A stretch of DNA of 64,000 nt. It comes from Streptomyces sp. NBC_00370 (GTDB lineage: Bacteria > Actinomycetota > Actinomycetes > Streptomycetales > Streptomycetaceae). The translations under genes and the position numbers were made by a program. Under the pieces are notes generated by a model. That model searched no databases, was not told the origin of the DNA, and saw only the letters and a list, made by a program, of their open reading frames with translations. The stretch spans positions 7,634,001 through 7,698,000 of the forward strand of contig NZ_CP107968.1 in NCBI RefSeq assembly GCF_036084755.1, read 5' to 3'. This document shows positions 35,408 to 44,322 of the stretch, piece by piece (the stretch's first letter is position 1; the number at the start of each line of letters is the position of its first letter).

Positions 35408-36436
35408 ATGCGTGCGATCGTTGGCGGACAGCTCGACGGAGTCGTTCAGCTGGAGCTCAAGGAGCAGCCCGACCCGGAGCCGGGCCCCGGGGAGGTGCTG
35501 GTCGACGTCGCCCACGCGGGCGTCAACTTCATGGACACCGCGGCCGGCACCCTGGGCGCCACCCGCGGCGTCCCCTTCGTCCCCGGTGTCGAGGGAGCCG
35601 GCCGGGTCGCCGCCCTCGGCGAGGGAGTCACGGAGTTCGCCGTCGGTGACCGGGTGGCCTGGATCTCCGTGTGGGGGAGCTACGCCGAGCGCCTGGCCGT
35701 ACCGGTGGCGAACGCCGTCCCGCTGCCGGACGACATCCCCACCGACGTCGCCGCCGCGACGATGATGCAGGGCCTCACGGCGCACCATTTCGTCAACGAG
35801 GTCGCCCCGCTGAACGCGGGTGACACGGCGCTCGTGCACGCCGCGGCCGGGGGTGTCGGGCGGACGGTCAGCCAGTTGCTCAAGCTGCGCGGTGTCCGGG
35901 TGATCGGCCTGGTCTCCCGCGAGGAGAAGGTGCCGGTGGCGAAGGCCGCGGGCGCCGACGAGGTGCTGATCTCGTCGGGCGGCGACTTCGTCGACCGGGT
36001 CGGAGAGCTGACCGGGGGAGAAGGCGTCCACGCCGTGTTCGACGGCGGCGGCGCGAGCACCTTCCAGCCGTCGCTCGACGTACTGCGCCGGGTCGGCACG
36101 CACGTCTGGTACGGCCCGCTGATCGGTGAGGTCCCCACGGTGAACCTGTTCGACCTGCCGAAGAGCATCCGGCTCAGCTACGCCGTGTACTCGGACCACA
36201 TCCCGACCCGGGAGCTGCTGCTGAAGCACACCTCGGACCTGTTCGACAAGATCAGGGACGGAAAGCTGCGCATCGACATCACCCGCCGCTACCCGCTCGG
36301 CGAGGCGCGGCAGGCGCACGCCGACATCACGTCGCGGGCCACCACCGGCAAACTGCTGCTCGACACGGGGCTGTCCGACACCGAGCTGTCCGACACCGAG
36401 CTGTCCGACACCGAGCCGTCCGGCACGGGGCGCTGA
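35408..36436 (+). CDS. quinone oxidoreductase / zinc-less alcohol dehydrogenase
   Basis: The 342-residue MDR-superfamily protein has an N-terminal GroES-like part with VDVAHAGVNFMDTAAGT and PFVPGVEGAGRVAALG, and the nucleotide motif VHAAAGGVGRTVSQLLKLRGVRVIGLV (AxxGxVG type, NADPH). The catalytic zinc ligands of alcohol dehydrogenases are missing, as in QorA-like quinone reductases. GGAGG precedes ATG 35408. It is divergent from and probably repressed by the TetR protein. The C-terminus carries LSDTE three times, coded by a 15-bp tandem repeat that homologues are unlikely to share. Confidence 0.9.
   Translation: MRAIVGGQLDGVVQLELKEQPDPEPGPGEVLVDVAHAGVNFMDTAAGTLGATRGVPFVPGVEGAGRVAALGEGVTEFAVGDRVAWISVWGSYAERLAVPVANAVPLPDDIPTDVAAATMMQGLTAHHFVNEVAPLNAGDTALVHAAAGGVGRTVSQLLKLRGVRVIGLVSREEKVPVAKAAGADEVLISSGGDFVDRVGELTGGEGVHAVFDGGGASTFQPSLDVLRRVGTHVWYGPLIGEVPTVNLFDLPKSIRLSYAVYSDHIPTRELLLKHTSDLFDKIRDGKLRIDITRRYPLGEARQAHADITSRATTGKLLLDTGLSDTELSDTELSDTEPSGTGR
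36371..36415. repeat. 15-bp tandem repeat at 3' end of the oxidoreductase gene
   Basis: CTGTCCGACACCGAG occurs three times without change (36371, 36386, 36401), followed by a degenerate fragment. It codes the C-terminal LSDTE repeats. Confidence 0.9.
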
Positions 36437-36452
36437 CGTCACTCCCGACCGG

Positions 36453-38063
36453 TCAGTAGTACTGCTTGAGACCCCTGACCTCCTGCGGCCATGCCAGCTC
36501 CACCCCGTCGGCGGCCAGCAGCCGCTGGAACTCGGTCAACCGGTCCGCACGCGCGCGTATCTGACGCGGTATCAGTCCGGTGTCGAGGCAGTGCGCCGCC
36601 AGCGTGCCGGCCACCTCGCCGATGTTCCACTCGATGGGGTGCAGCCGGTAACAGCCGTTGGTGAGGTGGGTGGTGCCGATGTTCTTCGCGGCCGGCAGCA
36701 GGTTGTCGACCCGGACCGGCAGCAGGGCGCCCAGCGGGATCTGGAAGGGCCAGGTCTCGATGTCGACGAACGTGCGCGGGCCGCGCTTCCCGCCGGTGCT
36801 GGGGTGCAGGTCGATCCGGTACGAGCCGATGCCGACGGTGTCGGCGAAGACCTCTGCGCCCACGAGCGGTTCGCGGGCGCGGGCGCCGACATGGTTCTCG
36901 GTGACGGTGAACTCGGCCTGGATACGGCGTGATTCGCGTACGTACGGGGCCTTCGCCAGGCCGTCGGAGGTGCCGAGGACGTCCGGGCGCAGCCGCAGCC
37001 CCGGATAGCCGGCGCCGCCGTCGGCCGTGGGGGCCTCGGTCTGCATCCAGTACAGGAAGGAGCGGCTGAGCTGGCGCGCCGACTCCAGGTGCCGTTCGCG
37101 CTCCTCGGGCTGTACGCCGACCACCGGGCCCAACCAGTAGTCGATATGGGCCCAGTTGACGAGCGTGACATCACCCAGCCCCGCCGACTCGGCGAAGTTG
37201 GCGCGGGCCAGGATGCGCCGGAAGTCCCACAGGCCGAAGCCGTCCGGCCGGCCGCTGGAGTCCTCGAACAGCGCCCTGCGGTGCTCGGTGAGGTCCCAGG
37301 GGTTGATCTCGGCCCAGTTGAGCTGAGGCCCCGGCCAGAAGTCGGCCTGATGGTCGCGCCAGAAGGCGTAGTCGCGCGGGCGGTCGATGACATGCTCCTC
37401 GCCGGGCCGGTGCTCCAGGGCGAAGCACCAGCTCACCGCCTGCTGGTCCAGGGGCTCGGCCTCGCCGTCCAGCGCGTGCGGCTCGCCGGTCTCCGCCGCC
37501 GACTCGGCGCCGGTGACATGCTCGACCGCGCCGAGTTCCAGCAGATCGCCCAGTTCGGTGGCGTCCACGGTGTACGCGGCTGCGATCTCGACGACCTCGC
37601 CGGCTGCGTCCCGTAGCGACACCGATGTGATCCGGTCCCCGTCCCGGCCCACCGCGACCGGCTCGTGCCGGGTCAGCAGCCGGATGCGGCGCGCGGCCCG
37701 GTAGGGGGCGAGCATCTCCTCCAGCACGGCGACGGCCACCCGCGGCTCGTGGCAGATCCGGCTGACCCGCCCGTTGCCCGGATTGAACCGGGGGTCGGCA
37801 GCGGCGGCGGCGGTCAGCGGGTAGTTGCGGCGGTAGTAGGCGCGGATGCCGTCGCGCAGCGCCCGGTACCCGCGCGTGCAGCCGAACTCCTCGATCCACG
37901 GGTGTTCGTCGGGCGGCACGCCCTGGGTGGTGAGCTGGCCGCCGATCCAGTCGGTGGCCTCCGTCAGGACGACTCCGTACCCCCGGCGGGCCGCGGCGAG
38001 CGCGGCGGCGACACCGCCGAGTCCGCCGCCGACCACCAGGACGTCGCATCGGTCTTCGCGCAT
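36453..38063 (-). CDS. FAD-dependent oxidoreductase (PF12831-like)
   Basis: The 536-residue protein has an N-terminal FAD motif VLVVGGGLGGVAAALAAARRGYGVVLTEATDWIGGQLT, and late blocks VDIETWPFQIPLGALLPVRVDNLLPAAKNIGTTHLTNGCYRLHPIEWNIGEVAGTLAAHCLDTG that mark this FAD-dependent family. Members sit in sugar-utilisation loci and may oxidise sugars or lactones; the substrate is not known. ATG 38063 uses the AGGAG inside an upstream ATG as its ribosome site. It follows the LacI gene by 45 bp on the same strand and is probably cotranscribed with it, away from the transporter operon. Confidence 0.8.
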   Translation of the reverse strand: MREDRCDVLVVGGGLGGVAAALAAARRGYGVVLTEATDWIGGQLTTQGVPPDEHPWIEEFGCTRGYRALRDGIRAYYRRNYPLTAAAAADPRFNPGNGRVSRICHEPRVAVAVLEEMLAPYRAARRIRLLTRHEPVAVGRDGDRITSVSLRDAAGEVVEIAAAYTVDATELGDLLELGAVEHVTGAESAAETGEPHALDGEAEPLDQQAVSWCFALEHRPGEEHVIDRPRDYAFWRDHQADFWPGPQLNWAEINPWDLTEHRRALFEDSSGRPDGFGLWDFRRILARANFAESAGLGDVTLVNWAHIDYWLGPVVGVQPEERERHLESARQLSRSFLYWMQTEAPTADGGAGYPGLRLRPDVLGTSDGLAKAPYVRESRRIQAEFTVTENHVGARAREPLVGAEVFADTVGIGSYRIDLHPSTGGKRGPRTFVDIETWPFQIPLGALLPVRVDNLLPAAKNIGTTHLTNGCYRLHPIEWNIGEVAGTLAAHCLDTGLIPRQIRARADRLTEFQRLLAADGVELAWPQEVRGLKQYY

Positions 38064-38108
38064 GGCGCTCCTCATCAGGATCGACGGGTCATCAGGATGG
38101 GCAGGTCA

Positions 38109-39188
38109 TCAGGATCGGCGGGCGGGCGGCGGCTGGAGGGTCTCACCTGTCCGGACACCGCAGGCGGCGACGGCCCGGCGGGGCGTCTGGTCCTCCGGCC
38201 TGGCGAGCAGGTCGGCCAGCAGCCGCACCGCCTGCCCGCCCATCTCCTCGCGCGGTGTGAGCAGTGAGGTGATCGTCGGATCGTCCGGACGGCTCCTCGC
38301 GAAATCGCCGAGCGCCACCACCGACAGGTCCTCCGGCACCCGCAGCCCCAGCAGACCGGCCCCGGCGCGCACACTCGCCGCGTGGTCCGAGTCGTCGGTC
38401 ACCACGCAGGTCACGCCCTGGTCGACGAGCGTCGCCAGCAGGTCGGTGCCGACCCCTTCGGGGTCCACCAGGTGGACGGCGCCCGACTCGACGCGGGTAT
38501 CGGTGCGGCACGCCTCGAAGTACCCGGCCTCGCGCTCCAGCACGGCCTCGGAGGCGACCGCGCTGCGCAGCAGGGCCAGCCGGCGATGGCCGAGCCCGGC
38601 GCACCGCTCGACCATGGCGCGGGTGGCGCTGGTGTAGTCGGCCGTCACGTACGACATCTCGCCGGAACTCAGCTCGCGGCGGCCGATGTAGACGAACGGG
38701 AAGCCGGAGTCGACGAGCGCCGCCAGCTCCTCGCGGTCCTCGTCCTGGCCCAGCAGGACGGCGCCGTCGGTGACTTGGAGCGTGTTGACACCGTCCTTGT
38801 AGATCGATCGGCGCCGCTTGCCGTCGTCCTGGCCGCGCCCGCGCGATCCGGTGAACAGCAGGAGATGGCAGTCGAGTTCCTCGGCGGCTTCCTCGATGCC
38901 GATCAGCGAGTCGTGGAAGAAGCTCAGCCGGTCCGTGGGGAACACCGCTTCGTATGTGAACACACCGACGATGTTGTTACGGCCGCCGGCCAGACTGCGG
39001 GCCGCCAGGTTCGGGGTGTAGCCGAGCGTGCGGACCGCCTCCCACACGCGCTGCGCGGTCTGCTCGCTGGCCCGCACCGCACCGTCGTGCCGGCCGTTGA
39101 CCACGGCGGAGACCACCGAGGGCGACACCGCGGCGAGGCGGGCGACATCGGCCTGGGTCGGTCTGCGCGACGATCGGGGATTTCCCAT
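38109..39188 (-). CDS. LacI-family repressor of the glycan locus
   Basis: The 359-residue repressor has the N-terminal LacI headpiece TQADVARLAAVSPSVVSAVVNGRHDGAVRASEQTAQRVWEAVRTLGYTPNLAARSLAGGR, hinge, and periplasmic-binding-like core ending VVALGDFARSRPDDPTITSLLTPREEMGGQAVRLLADLL. It is divergent from the sugar transporter operon. A perfect 18-bp palindrome of LacI type lies between them. It should release DNA on binding an oligosaccharide from the glycan broken down by the neighbouring enzymes. Confidence 0.9.
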   Translation of the reverse strand: MGNPRSSRRPTQADVARLAAVSPSVVSAVVNGRHDGAVRASEQTAQRVWEAVRTLGYTPNLAARSLAGGRNNIVGVFTYEAVFPTDRLSFFHDSLIGIEEAAEELDCHLLLFTGSRGRGQDDGKRRRSIYKDGVNTLQVTDGAVLLGQDEDREELAALVDSGFPFVYIGRRELSSGEMSYVTADYTSATRAMVERCAGLGHRRLALLRSAVASEAVLEREAGYFEACRTDTRVESGAVHLVDPEGVGTDLLATLVDQGVTCVVTDDSDHAASVRAGAGLLGLRVPEDLSVVALGDFARSRPDDPTITSLLTPREEMGGQAVRLLADLLARPEDQTPRRAVAACGVRTGETLQPPPARRS

Positions 39189-39247
39189 GGACGACGACTC
39201 TCTCCCTGGTCGGCTGAGACTGCTCGGGCCGTGGACACTCTCTCACA

Positions 39248-39265
39248 TGATATTGCGCAATATCA
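39248..39265. promoter_or_regulatory. LacI-type operator
   Basis: TGATATTGCGCAATATCA is a perfect 18-bp palindrome with the central CG typical of LacI-family sites. It stands out by its low GC content and lies 60 bp upstream of the LacI start. Confidence 0.7.
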
Positions 39266-39341
39266 GAGGTCGGCGGATTCCGTTACGGCCGGTCAAACGT
39301 GCTGCTGGTTCAGTGAAGCGTTACGTCATCGTACACATCTG

Positions 39342-39371
39342 TTGACACCCATGTGGCCTGGCTCATACTTT
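39342..39371 (+). promoter_or_regulatory. promoter of the sugar transporter operon
   Basis: TTGACA (39342-39347) followed by CATACT (39364-39369, 16-bp spacing) or TACTTT (39366-39371, 18-bp). The operator lies upstream of it, at 39248. Confidence 0.6.
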
Positions 39372-39446
39372 GAGGCCCGCCGTTGATGTAGCGCATCATC
39401 ACCCGCGCTGCCGACGTTCGAACCCCTTCGGGAAGAGGTGACAGCA

Positions 39447-41153
39447 GTGAGCGGACCGGGACAGGACCGGCGTGATCTGGAAGGTGTCAGCAGACGCCGG
39501 GTACTGAGCATGACGGGTGCGGCGGTGGGAATGGCCGCGGTCGCCGCCTGTTCCGGCGGCGGTACGAACGCCGTACCGAAAGGCGACGTCAAAAGCCTCG
39601 AACTGCCGGCGCGGCTGACCCCGAAGCCGGTCGACGGGCAGGTGCTCAGCAGCGTCGCCGACGTGCCGGCCGCGTTCACCCGCTACCCCACGCCGTACAG
39701 GACCGTCACCGAGAAGCCCGGCAGCGGCGGCACGGTGACGACGTTCCAGATCACGTACACACCGCCGCCACCGGCGGACAACCGCTGGGCCGACGAACTC
39801 GACAAGCGGCTCGGGGTGCAGGTCAAACCGACCCTGGTCAACCCGGCCGACCTCGCGCAGAAGACCGCGACCGTCATCGCGGGCGGTGACATCCCCGACC
39901 TGTTCTACCTCAACACCGCCACCGGACAGGCCCCCGCAGCGGCGCAGTCGGTGCTCCAGGGCGCCTTCACCGACCTGACCGAATACGTCTCGGGCGACGC
40001 GATCCGCGACTACCCCAACCTCGCGCTCTTCCCGTCGTACGCCTGGAAGAACGCCTCGATCCAGGGCCGTATCTACGGCGTGCCACGGCCGACCCCGCTG
40101 CTCCAGAGCGGCATCCCCACCCTGCGGCTGGACTGGATGCGGAAGCTCGGCATGCGGCAGCAGCCCGCGGACGCCGACGAACTCTTCGCCCTGCTCACCG
40201 GATTCACCGGGAGCGACCCCAACGGCAACGGCAAGAAGGACACCTGGGCGCTGTCGTCGCTCCAGATCTACTGGCAGTCGACCCCGATCCTCAACATGTT
40301 CGGCGTCCCCAACAACTGGCGGCTGGAGAAGGACGGGAGCCTCACCAAGGACGTCGAGACCGACGAGTTCGAGGCCGCCACCGAGTACATCGTCAAACTG
40401 TGGAAGGCCGGTGCCTTCCATCCCAACGCCGCCGCCAACACCTACGACCAGCAGATGGCCCTGTGGAACGCCGGCAAGATCGGCATGTCCGGCGCCGCGC
40501 TGAACACCACCTACGTCCGCTCCGTCCCGCAGATCGCCGGTGTGAAGGACTGGTCAACGGATCTCGGGCCGCTCGTCCCGCCCGGCCACGACGGCGGCGT
40601 CGCTTCGCTCTACCAGTCGAGCGGCATCTTCGGGATGTTCGCCATCCCCGCCAAGGTCGGCAACTCCGGCAAGGGCAAGGAGCGGGTCAAGGAGCTGCTG
40701 CGCATCCTCAACTACCTCGGCGCGCCCTTCGGCAGTGCGGAGAACACCTTCCTCACCTACGGCATCGAGGGGTGGAACTACGACCTCGCGCACGGTGCCC
40801 CGGTCAAGTCCACCAACGCGGGCCGCCTCGCCGAGCTGGCGGGGCAGTACTTCTGCGAGCCGACCGAGACCGTGCTCTACCTGCCAGGGCCGCCCAACAG
40901 GTCGGTCACCGCGCAGAAACAGGCCGAGAAGCTCATCCCGCGGACCGTCGCCGATCCCACCGTCAACCTGATCTCGCAGTCGTCGGTGTCCAAGGGCCCG
41001 GCGCTGCAACAGAACCTGAACGACGCCTTCGTGGGGATCATCACCGGCCGCAAGCCGGTCAGCGCCCTCAAGGAGCTGCGCAGCCGGTGGGCAGGGCAGG
41101 GCGGCGACGCGATCCGCAGGGAGTTCGAGCAGTCCCTGGCCAAGAGCCGGTAG
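39447..41153 (+). CDS. sugar ABC transporter substrate-binding lipoprotein (LplA/YtcQ-like)
   Basis: The 568-residue protein has an N-terminal twin-arginine-type SRRRVLSMTGAAVGMAAVAAC, where VAAC is a lipobox, so it is a lipid-anchored receptor. The mature part matches large LplA-type receptors, with VIAGGDIPDLFYLNT, DPNGNGKKDTWAL (a Ca-like loop), and NTFLTYGIEGWNYDL. LplA-type systems import complex oligosaccharides. GTG 39447 with GAGG upstream is preferred to the GTG at 39438. It is followed by two permease genes; no ATPase gene is here, as is usual since such systems share MsiK. Confidence 0.9.
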   Translation: MSGPGQDRRDLEGVSRRRVLSMTGAAVGMAAVAACSGGGTNAVPKGDVKSLELPARLTPKPVDGQVLSSVADVPAAFTRYPTPYRTVTEKPGSGGTVTTFQITYTPPPPADNRWADELDKRLGVQVKPTLVNPADLAQKTATVIAGGDIPDLFYLNTATGQAPAAAQSVLQGAFTDLTEYVSGDAIRDYPNLALFPSYAWKNASIQGRIYGVPRPTPLLQSGIPTLRLDWMRKLGMRQQPADADELFALLTGFTGSDPNGNGKKDTWALSSLQIYWQSTPILNMFGVPNNWRLEKDGSLTKDVETDEFEAATEYIVKLWKAGAFHPNAAANTYDQQMALWNAGKIGMSGAALNTTYVRSVPQIAGVKDWSTDLGPLVPPGHDGGVASLYQSSGIFGMFAIPAKVGNSGKGKERVKELLRILNYLGAPFGSAENTFLTYGIEGWNYDLAHGAPVKSTNAGRLAELAGQYFCEPTETVLYLPGPPNRSVTAQKQAEKLIPRTVADPTVNLISQSSVSKGPALQQNLNDAFVGIITGRKPVSALKELRSRWAGQGGDAIRREFEQSLAKSR

Positions 41154-41164
41154 GGCGGCGGACG

Positions 41165-42160
41165 GTGACCGTGCACAGCACCGACCGGCCGGCCCGCGCC
41201 ACGCCGCCCCGGCCTGCCCCCACCACTGAGCTACCGGCGAGCCAACCGCCGTCCCGCAGAAGACCGTTGCACAAGCGGATCTGGCGTGAGCGATGGATGT
41301 ACGTCTTTCTCCTGCCGGGTGTGCTGTTCTTCGTCGTGTTCGCGTACGTCCCGCTCCTGGGGAACGTCACCGCCTTCCAGAACTACTCGCCCTTCCTCGG
41401 CTTCCAGGGCTCGCCCTGGGTGGGGCTGGGCAACTTCCAGGCGCTCTTCTCCGATCAGCAGGCTCTCACCGCCATCAGGAACACCCTGGTCATCAGCCTG
41501 CTCCAGGTGATCTTCGCCTTCCCCGCGCCGATCGCGCTCGCCCTGCTGCTCAACAGCCTGGTCTCGCCACGTGTCAAACGGCTGGTCCAGTCGATCGTCT
41601 ACCTGCCGCACTTCATCGGCTGGGTGATCGTGATCTCGATCTGGCAGAACGTGCTCGGTGACACCGGCGGTGTCGACCAGCTCTTCTCCCACATCGGGAT
41701 GAGCACATCGCATCTGATGACCGACGCCGGCACCTTCAAAGGACTGCTGACGGCGCAGGTGATCTGGAAGGAGACCGGCTGGGGCACGATCATCTTCTTC
41801 GCCGCCATCTCCAACATCAACACCGATCTGTACGAGGCGGCCGTCGTGGACGGCGCTGGACCCTGGCGGCGCACCTGGCACATCACCCTGCCCGGCATCG
41901 CCAATGTGATCGCGCTGCTGCTGATCCTGCGGATCGGCGATGTGCTCTCCGTCGGCTTCGAGCAGATCATCCTCCAGCAGAACGCGGTCGGCAACGACGC
42001 GGCCCAGGTCGTCGACACCTTCGTCTACTACAACGGTGTGCTCGGCGGGAACTGGGGGCTGGCCACCGCCGCCGGCATCTTCAAGGGCGTGGTCGGCACG
42101 GCGCTGGTCGTCGCCGCCAACAAGACCGCCAAACGGTTCGGAACGGCAGGGGTCTTCTAG
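41165..42160 (+). CDS. sugar ABC transporter permease (LplB-like)
   Basis: The 331-residue permease starts at GTG 41165 with a long Pro-rich cytoplasmic N-terminus, then RERWMYVFLLPGVLFFVVFAYVPLLGNVTAFQNYSPFLG, the LplB/UgpA entry sequence. The EAA loop is DLYEAAVVDGAGPWRRTWHITLPGI. About six membrane segments are expected. Its stop abuts the next ATG directly (TAG-ATG at 42158-42163). It forms the channel with the LplC-like partner encoded next. Confidence 0.9.
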   Translation: MTVHSTDRPARATPPRPAPTTELPASQPPSRRRPLHKRIWRERWMYVFLLPGVLFFVVFAYVPLLGNVTAFQNYSPFLGFQGSPWVGLGNFQALFSDQQALTAIRNTLVISLLQVIFAFPAPIALALLLNSLVSPRVKRLVQSIVYLPHFIGWVIVISIWQNVLGDTGGVDQLFSHIGMSTSHLMTDAGTFKGLLTAQVIWKETGWGTIIFFAAISNINTDLYEAAVVDGAGPWRRTWHITLPGIANVIALLLILRIGDVLSVGFEQIILQQNAVGNDAAQVVDTFVYYNGVLGGNWGLATAAGIFKGVVGTALVVAANKTAKRFGTAGVF

Positions 42161-43051
42161 ATGAGCAGCAGCAGGACCGAACGCCCGGCGTGGATGGAAC
42201 AGCCCTCCCCGCTCACGCAGTTGGTGAAGGCCGTGGTCATCGCGGCCATCGTCACGGTGATGCTCTACCCGTTCCTGTACGTGGTCGCCTCCAGCTTCGC
42301 CACCCCCGCCGCCGCCAACTCCGGCGGACTGCTGCCGACCGCCTTCTCGCTCGACGCCTACCGCAGCATCTTCTCCGGCAACGTGGTGACCCGCGCACTG
42401 CTGGTGTCCATCGGGGTGACCGCCGGAGGTACGGCGCTGTCGGTGCTGTTCACCGTCACCACCGCCTACGGCCTCTCCCGCACCAAGGACGTGCCGGGAT
42501 CGAAGGTGGCGCTCTACCTGATCCTGGTCACGATGCTCTTCGGCGCCGGGATCATCCCGCAGTACCTGCTGATCAGGAACCTCGGACTCGTCGACTCCTA
42601 CTGGTCGTTGATGCTGCCCGGCATGGTCAGCGCCTTCAACCTCGTCGTCGTGCGCAACTTCTTCATGGAGATCCCGGCCGAACTCATGGAGTCCGCCCGG
42701 ATCGACGGAGCCGGCGAACTGCGCATCCTGCTGCGGATCGTCCTGCCGCTCTCCAAGGGGGTGATCGCGGTGATCGCGCTGTTCTACGCCGTCGGCTACT
42801 GGAACAACTTCTTCAACGCGATGCTCTACCTCAACGACAGCACCAAGTGGCCGATGTCCCAGGTGCTCAACGAGTACGTGCTGCAGGGCGGCCAGCTCTC
42901 CACGGTCACCGACGTGCAGCAGGCGAGGCCGCCGTCGCAGACCGTCCAGATGGCCGTGGTGGTCATCGCCACCGTCCCCATCCTCGCCGTGTACCCCTTC
43001 GCGCAGCGGTACTTCACGAAGGGCGTCCTCACCGGCGCCATCAAGGGCTGA
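42161..43051 (+). CDS. sugar ABC transporter permease (LplC-like)
   Basis: The 296-residue permease has about six membrane segments, with MLYPFLYVVASSFATPAA near the start and the EAA loop ELMESARIDGAGELRILLRIVLPLSKG. The C-terminal YPFAQRYFTKGVLTGAIKG is the usual end of LplC/UgpE-type permeases. It begins right after the LplB-like stop and completes the importer. About 34 bp with AGAAAGGG lead to the first hydrolase gene. Confidence 0.92.
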   Translation: MSSSRTERPAWMEQPSPLTQLVKAVVIAAIVTVMLYPFLYVVASSFATPAAANSGGLLPTAFSLDAYRSIFSGNVVTRALLVSIGVTAGGTALSVLFTVTTAYGLSRTKDVPGSKVALYLILVTMLFGAGIIPQYLLIRNLGLVDSYWSLMLPGMVSAFNLVVVRNFFMEIPAELMESARIDGAGELRILLRIVLPLSKGVIAVIALFYAVGYWNNFFNAMLYLNDSTKWPMSQVLNEYVLQGGQLSTVTDVQQARPPSQTVQMAVVVIATVPILAVYPFAQRYFTKGVLTGAIKG

Positions 43052-43084
43052 CCGTCCCCCCCGTACGAGAAAGGGCCCAGAACG

Positions 43085-44296
43085 ATGAACGACGCATTTA
43101 CCCCCCGCACACGTCCCGCATCCGGAACCGCCGCCGCAGCCGCGTCCGCCGGCCGCCCGATCAGCAGGCGCACCGCGCTGGGCCTCGCCGCAGGTGTCTC
43201 ACTCGCCGCGACCGGCGCACTGGCCGCACCCGCGCAGGCCGTACCCGCGCGTGCGGCGACCCGTGCGGCGGCCTCGACCGCCGCCCGCGTCGGTGTCCCG
43301 CATCTGGGCGTCTACCGCTGGGGAGCCCCCGACGCACCCGCCAAGGTCGACGCGTACGCCGACTGGATCGGCGAACCCGACGTGTGGGCGCTGGACTTCA
43401 TGGCCACCGACACCTGGGACAACATCATGAACCCCACCTGGGAACTGCCCGTGTGGGGAAAGTGGGTCGGCGCGCGGGCCGGCCGCAACCTCGTCCTGTC
43501 CGTACCCATGCTGCCGGGCCCCTGGGACCTCAGCGGCCCGACCACGGGCACCGGCGCGGGGCAGGCCGTGTCGCTGGCGGCCGGCGCGGCGGGCGACTAC
43601 GACGGGTACTTCCGTACCCTCGGCGAGTCCCTGGTCGCCGCCGGACTCGGCAGCGCCTGGCTGCGGATCGGCTGGGAGTTCAACGGCGGCTGGTACGCCT
43701 GGCGGGCGTCCTCCGACACCGCGCACTGGGCGACCTTCTTCCAGGCCGTCGTGGGATCGATGCGCGGGGTGGCCGGGTCCGACTTCCGCTTCATCTGGAA
43801 CCCGACCATCGGCTACCAGCAGGTGCCCGCCGACCAGCTCTACCCCGGCGACTCCTACGTGGACTTCATCGGCCTCGATGTCTACGACCAGTCGTGGGCG
43901 GCCAACACCTACCCGTGGCCCGCCGGTTCGACCGCCGCGCAGATCGCCGCCGCCCAGCAGACCGCCTGGACGAACGACATCCACGGCGGCGACCACGGCC
44001 TGGCCTACTGGAAGACCTACGCCGACAGCCACGGCAAGTATCTGGTCGTCCCTGAGTGGGGTGTCTGCGACCGCGGCGATACCCACGGCGGTCTGGACAA
44101 CCCCGCCTTCGTCCAGAACATGCACGACTTCCTGGTGGGCGCGAACGTCCCCTACGCGTCGTACTTCGACGTCAACGCATCAGACGGCGCACACCAGTTG
44201 TCACCCGGTGTCGATCCCAACGGCAACCCGGTGACGACCGAGTTCCCGAACTCCGCCGCGAAGTACCTGGAGCTGTTCAGCGGTACCGGCGCCTGA
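43085..44296 (+). CDS. Tat-exported glycoside hydrolase, GH26-like (beta-mannanase type), copy 1
   Basis: The 403-residue protein has a twin-arginine signal (ISRRTALGLAAGVSLAATGALAAPAQA). The catalytic domain is TIM-barrel: RIGWEFNGGWYAW contains the acid/base Glu 198, and LVVPEWGVCD contains the nucleophile Glu 324, the pattern of clan GH-A and in particular GH26. Such enzymes are endo-beta-1,4-mannanases, with some lichenases. It is exported, following the importer genes, so it probably produces oligosaccharides for uptake. It shares family, Tat signal and active-site motifs with the next gene but is shorter. Confidence 0.8.
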   Translation: MNDAFTPRTRPASGTAAAAASAGRPISRRTALGLAAGVSLAATGALAAPAQAVPARAATRAAASTAARVGVPHLGVYRWGAPDAPAKVDAYADWIGEPDVWALDFMATDTWDNIMNPTWELPVWGKWVGARAGRNLVLSVPMLPGPWDLSGPTTGTGAGQAVSLAAGAAGDYDGYFRTLGESLVAAGLGSAWLRIGWEFNGGWYAWRASSDTAHWATFFQAVVGSMRGVAGSDFRFIWNPTIGYQQVPADQLYPGDSYVDFIGLDVYDQSWAANTYPWPAGSTAAQIAAAQQTAWTNDIHGGDHGLAYWKTYADSHGKYLVVPEWGVCDRGDTHGGLDNPAFVQNMHDFLVGANVPYASYFDVNASDGAHQLSPGVDPNGNPVTTEFPNSAAKYLELFSGTGA

Positions 44297-44322
44297 CCCA
44301 CCGCTCACCGAAAGGACTGATC

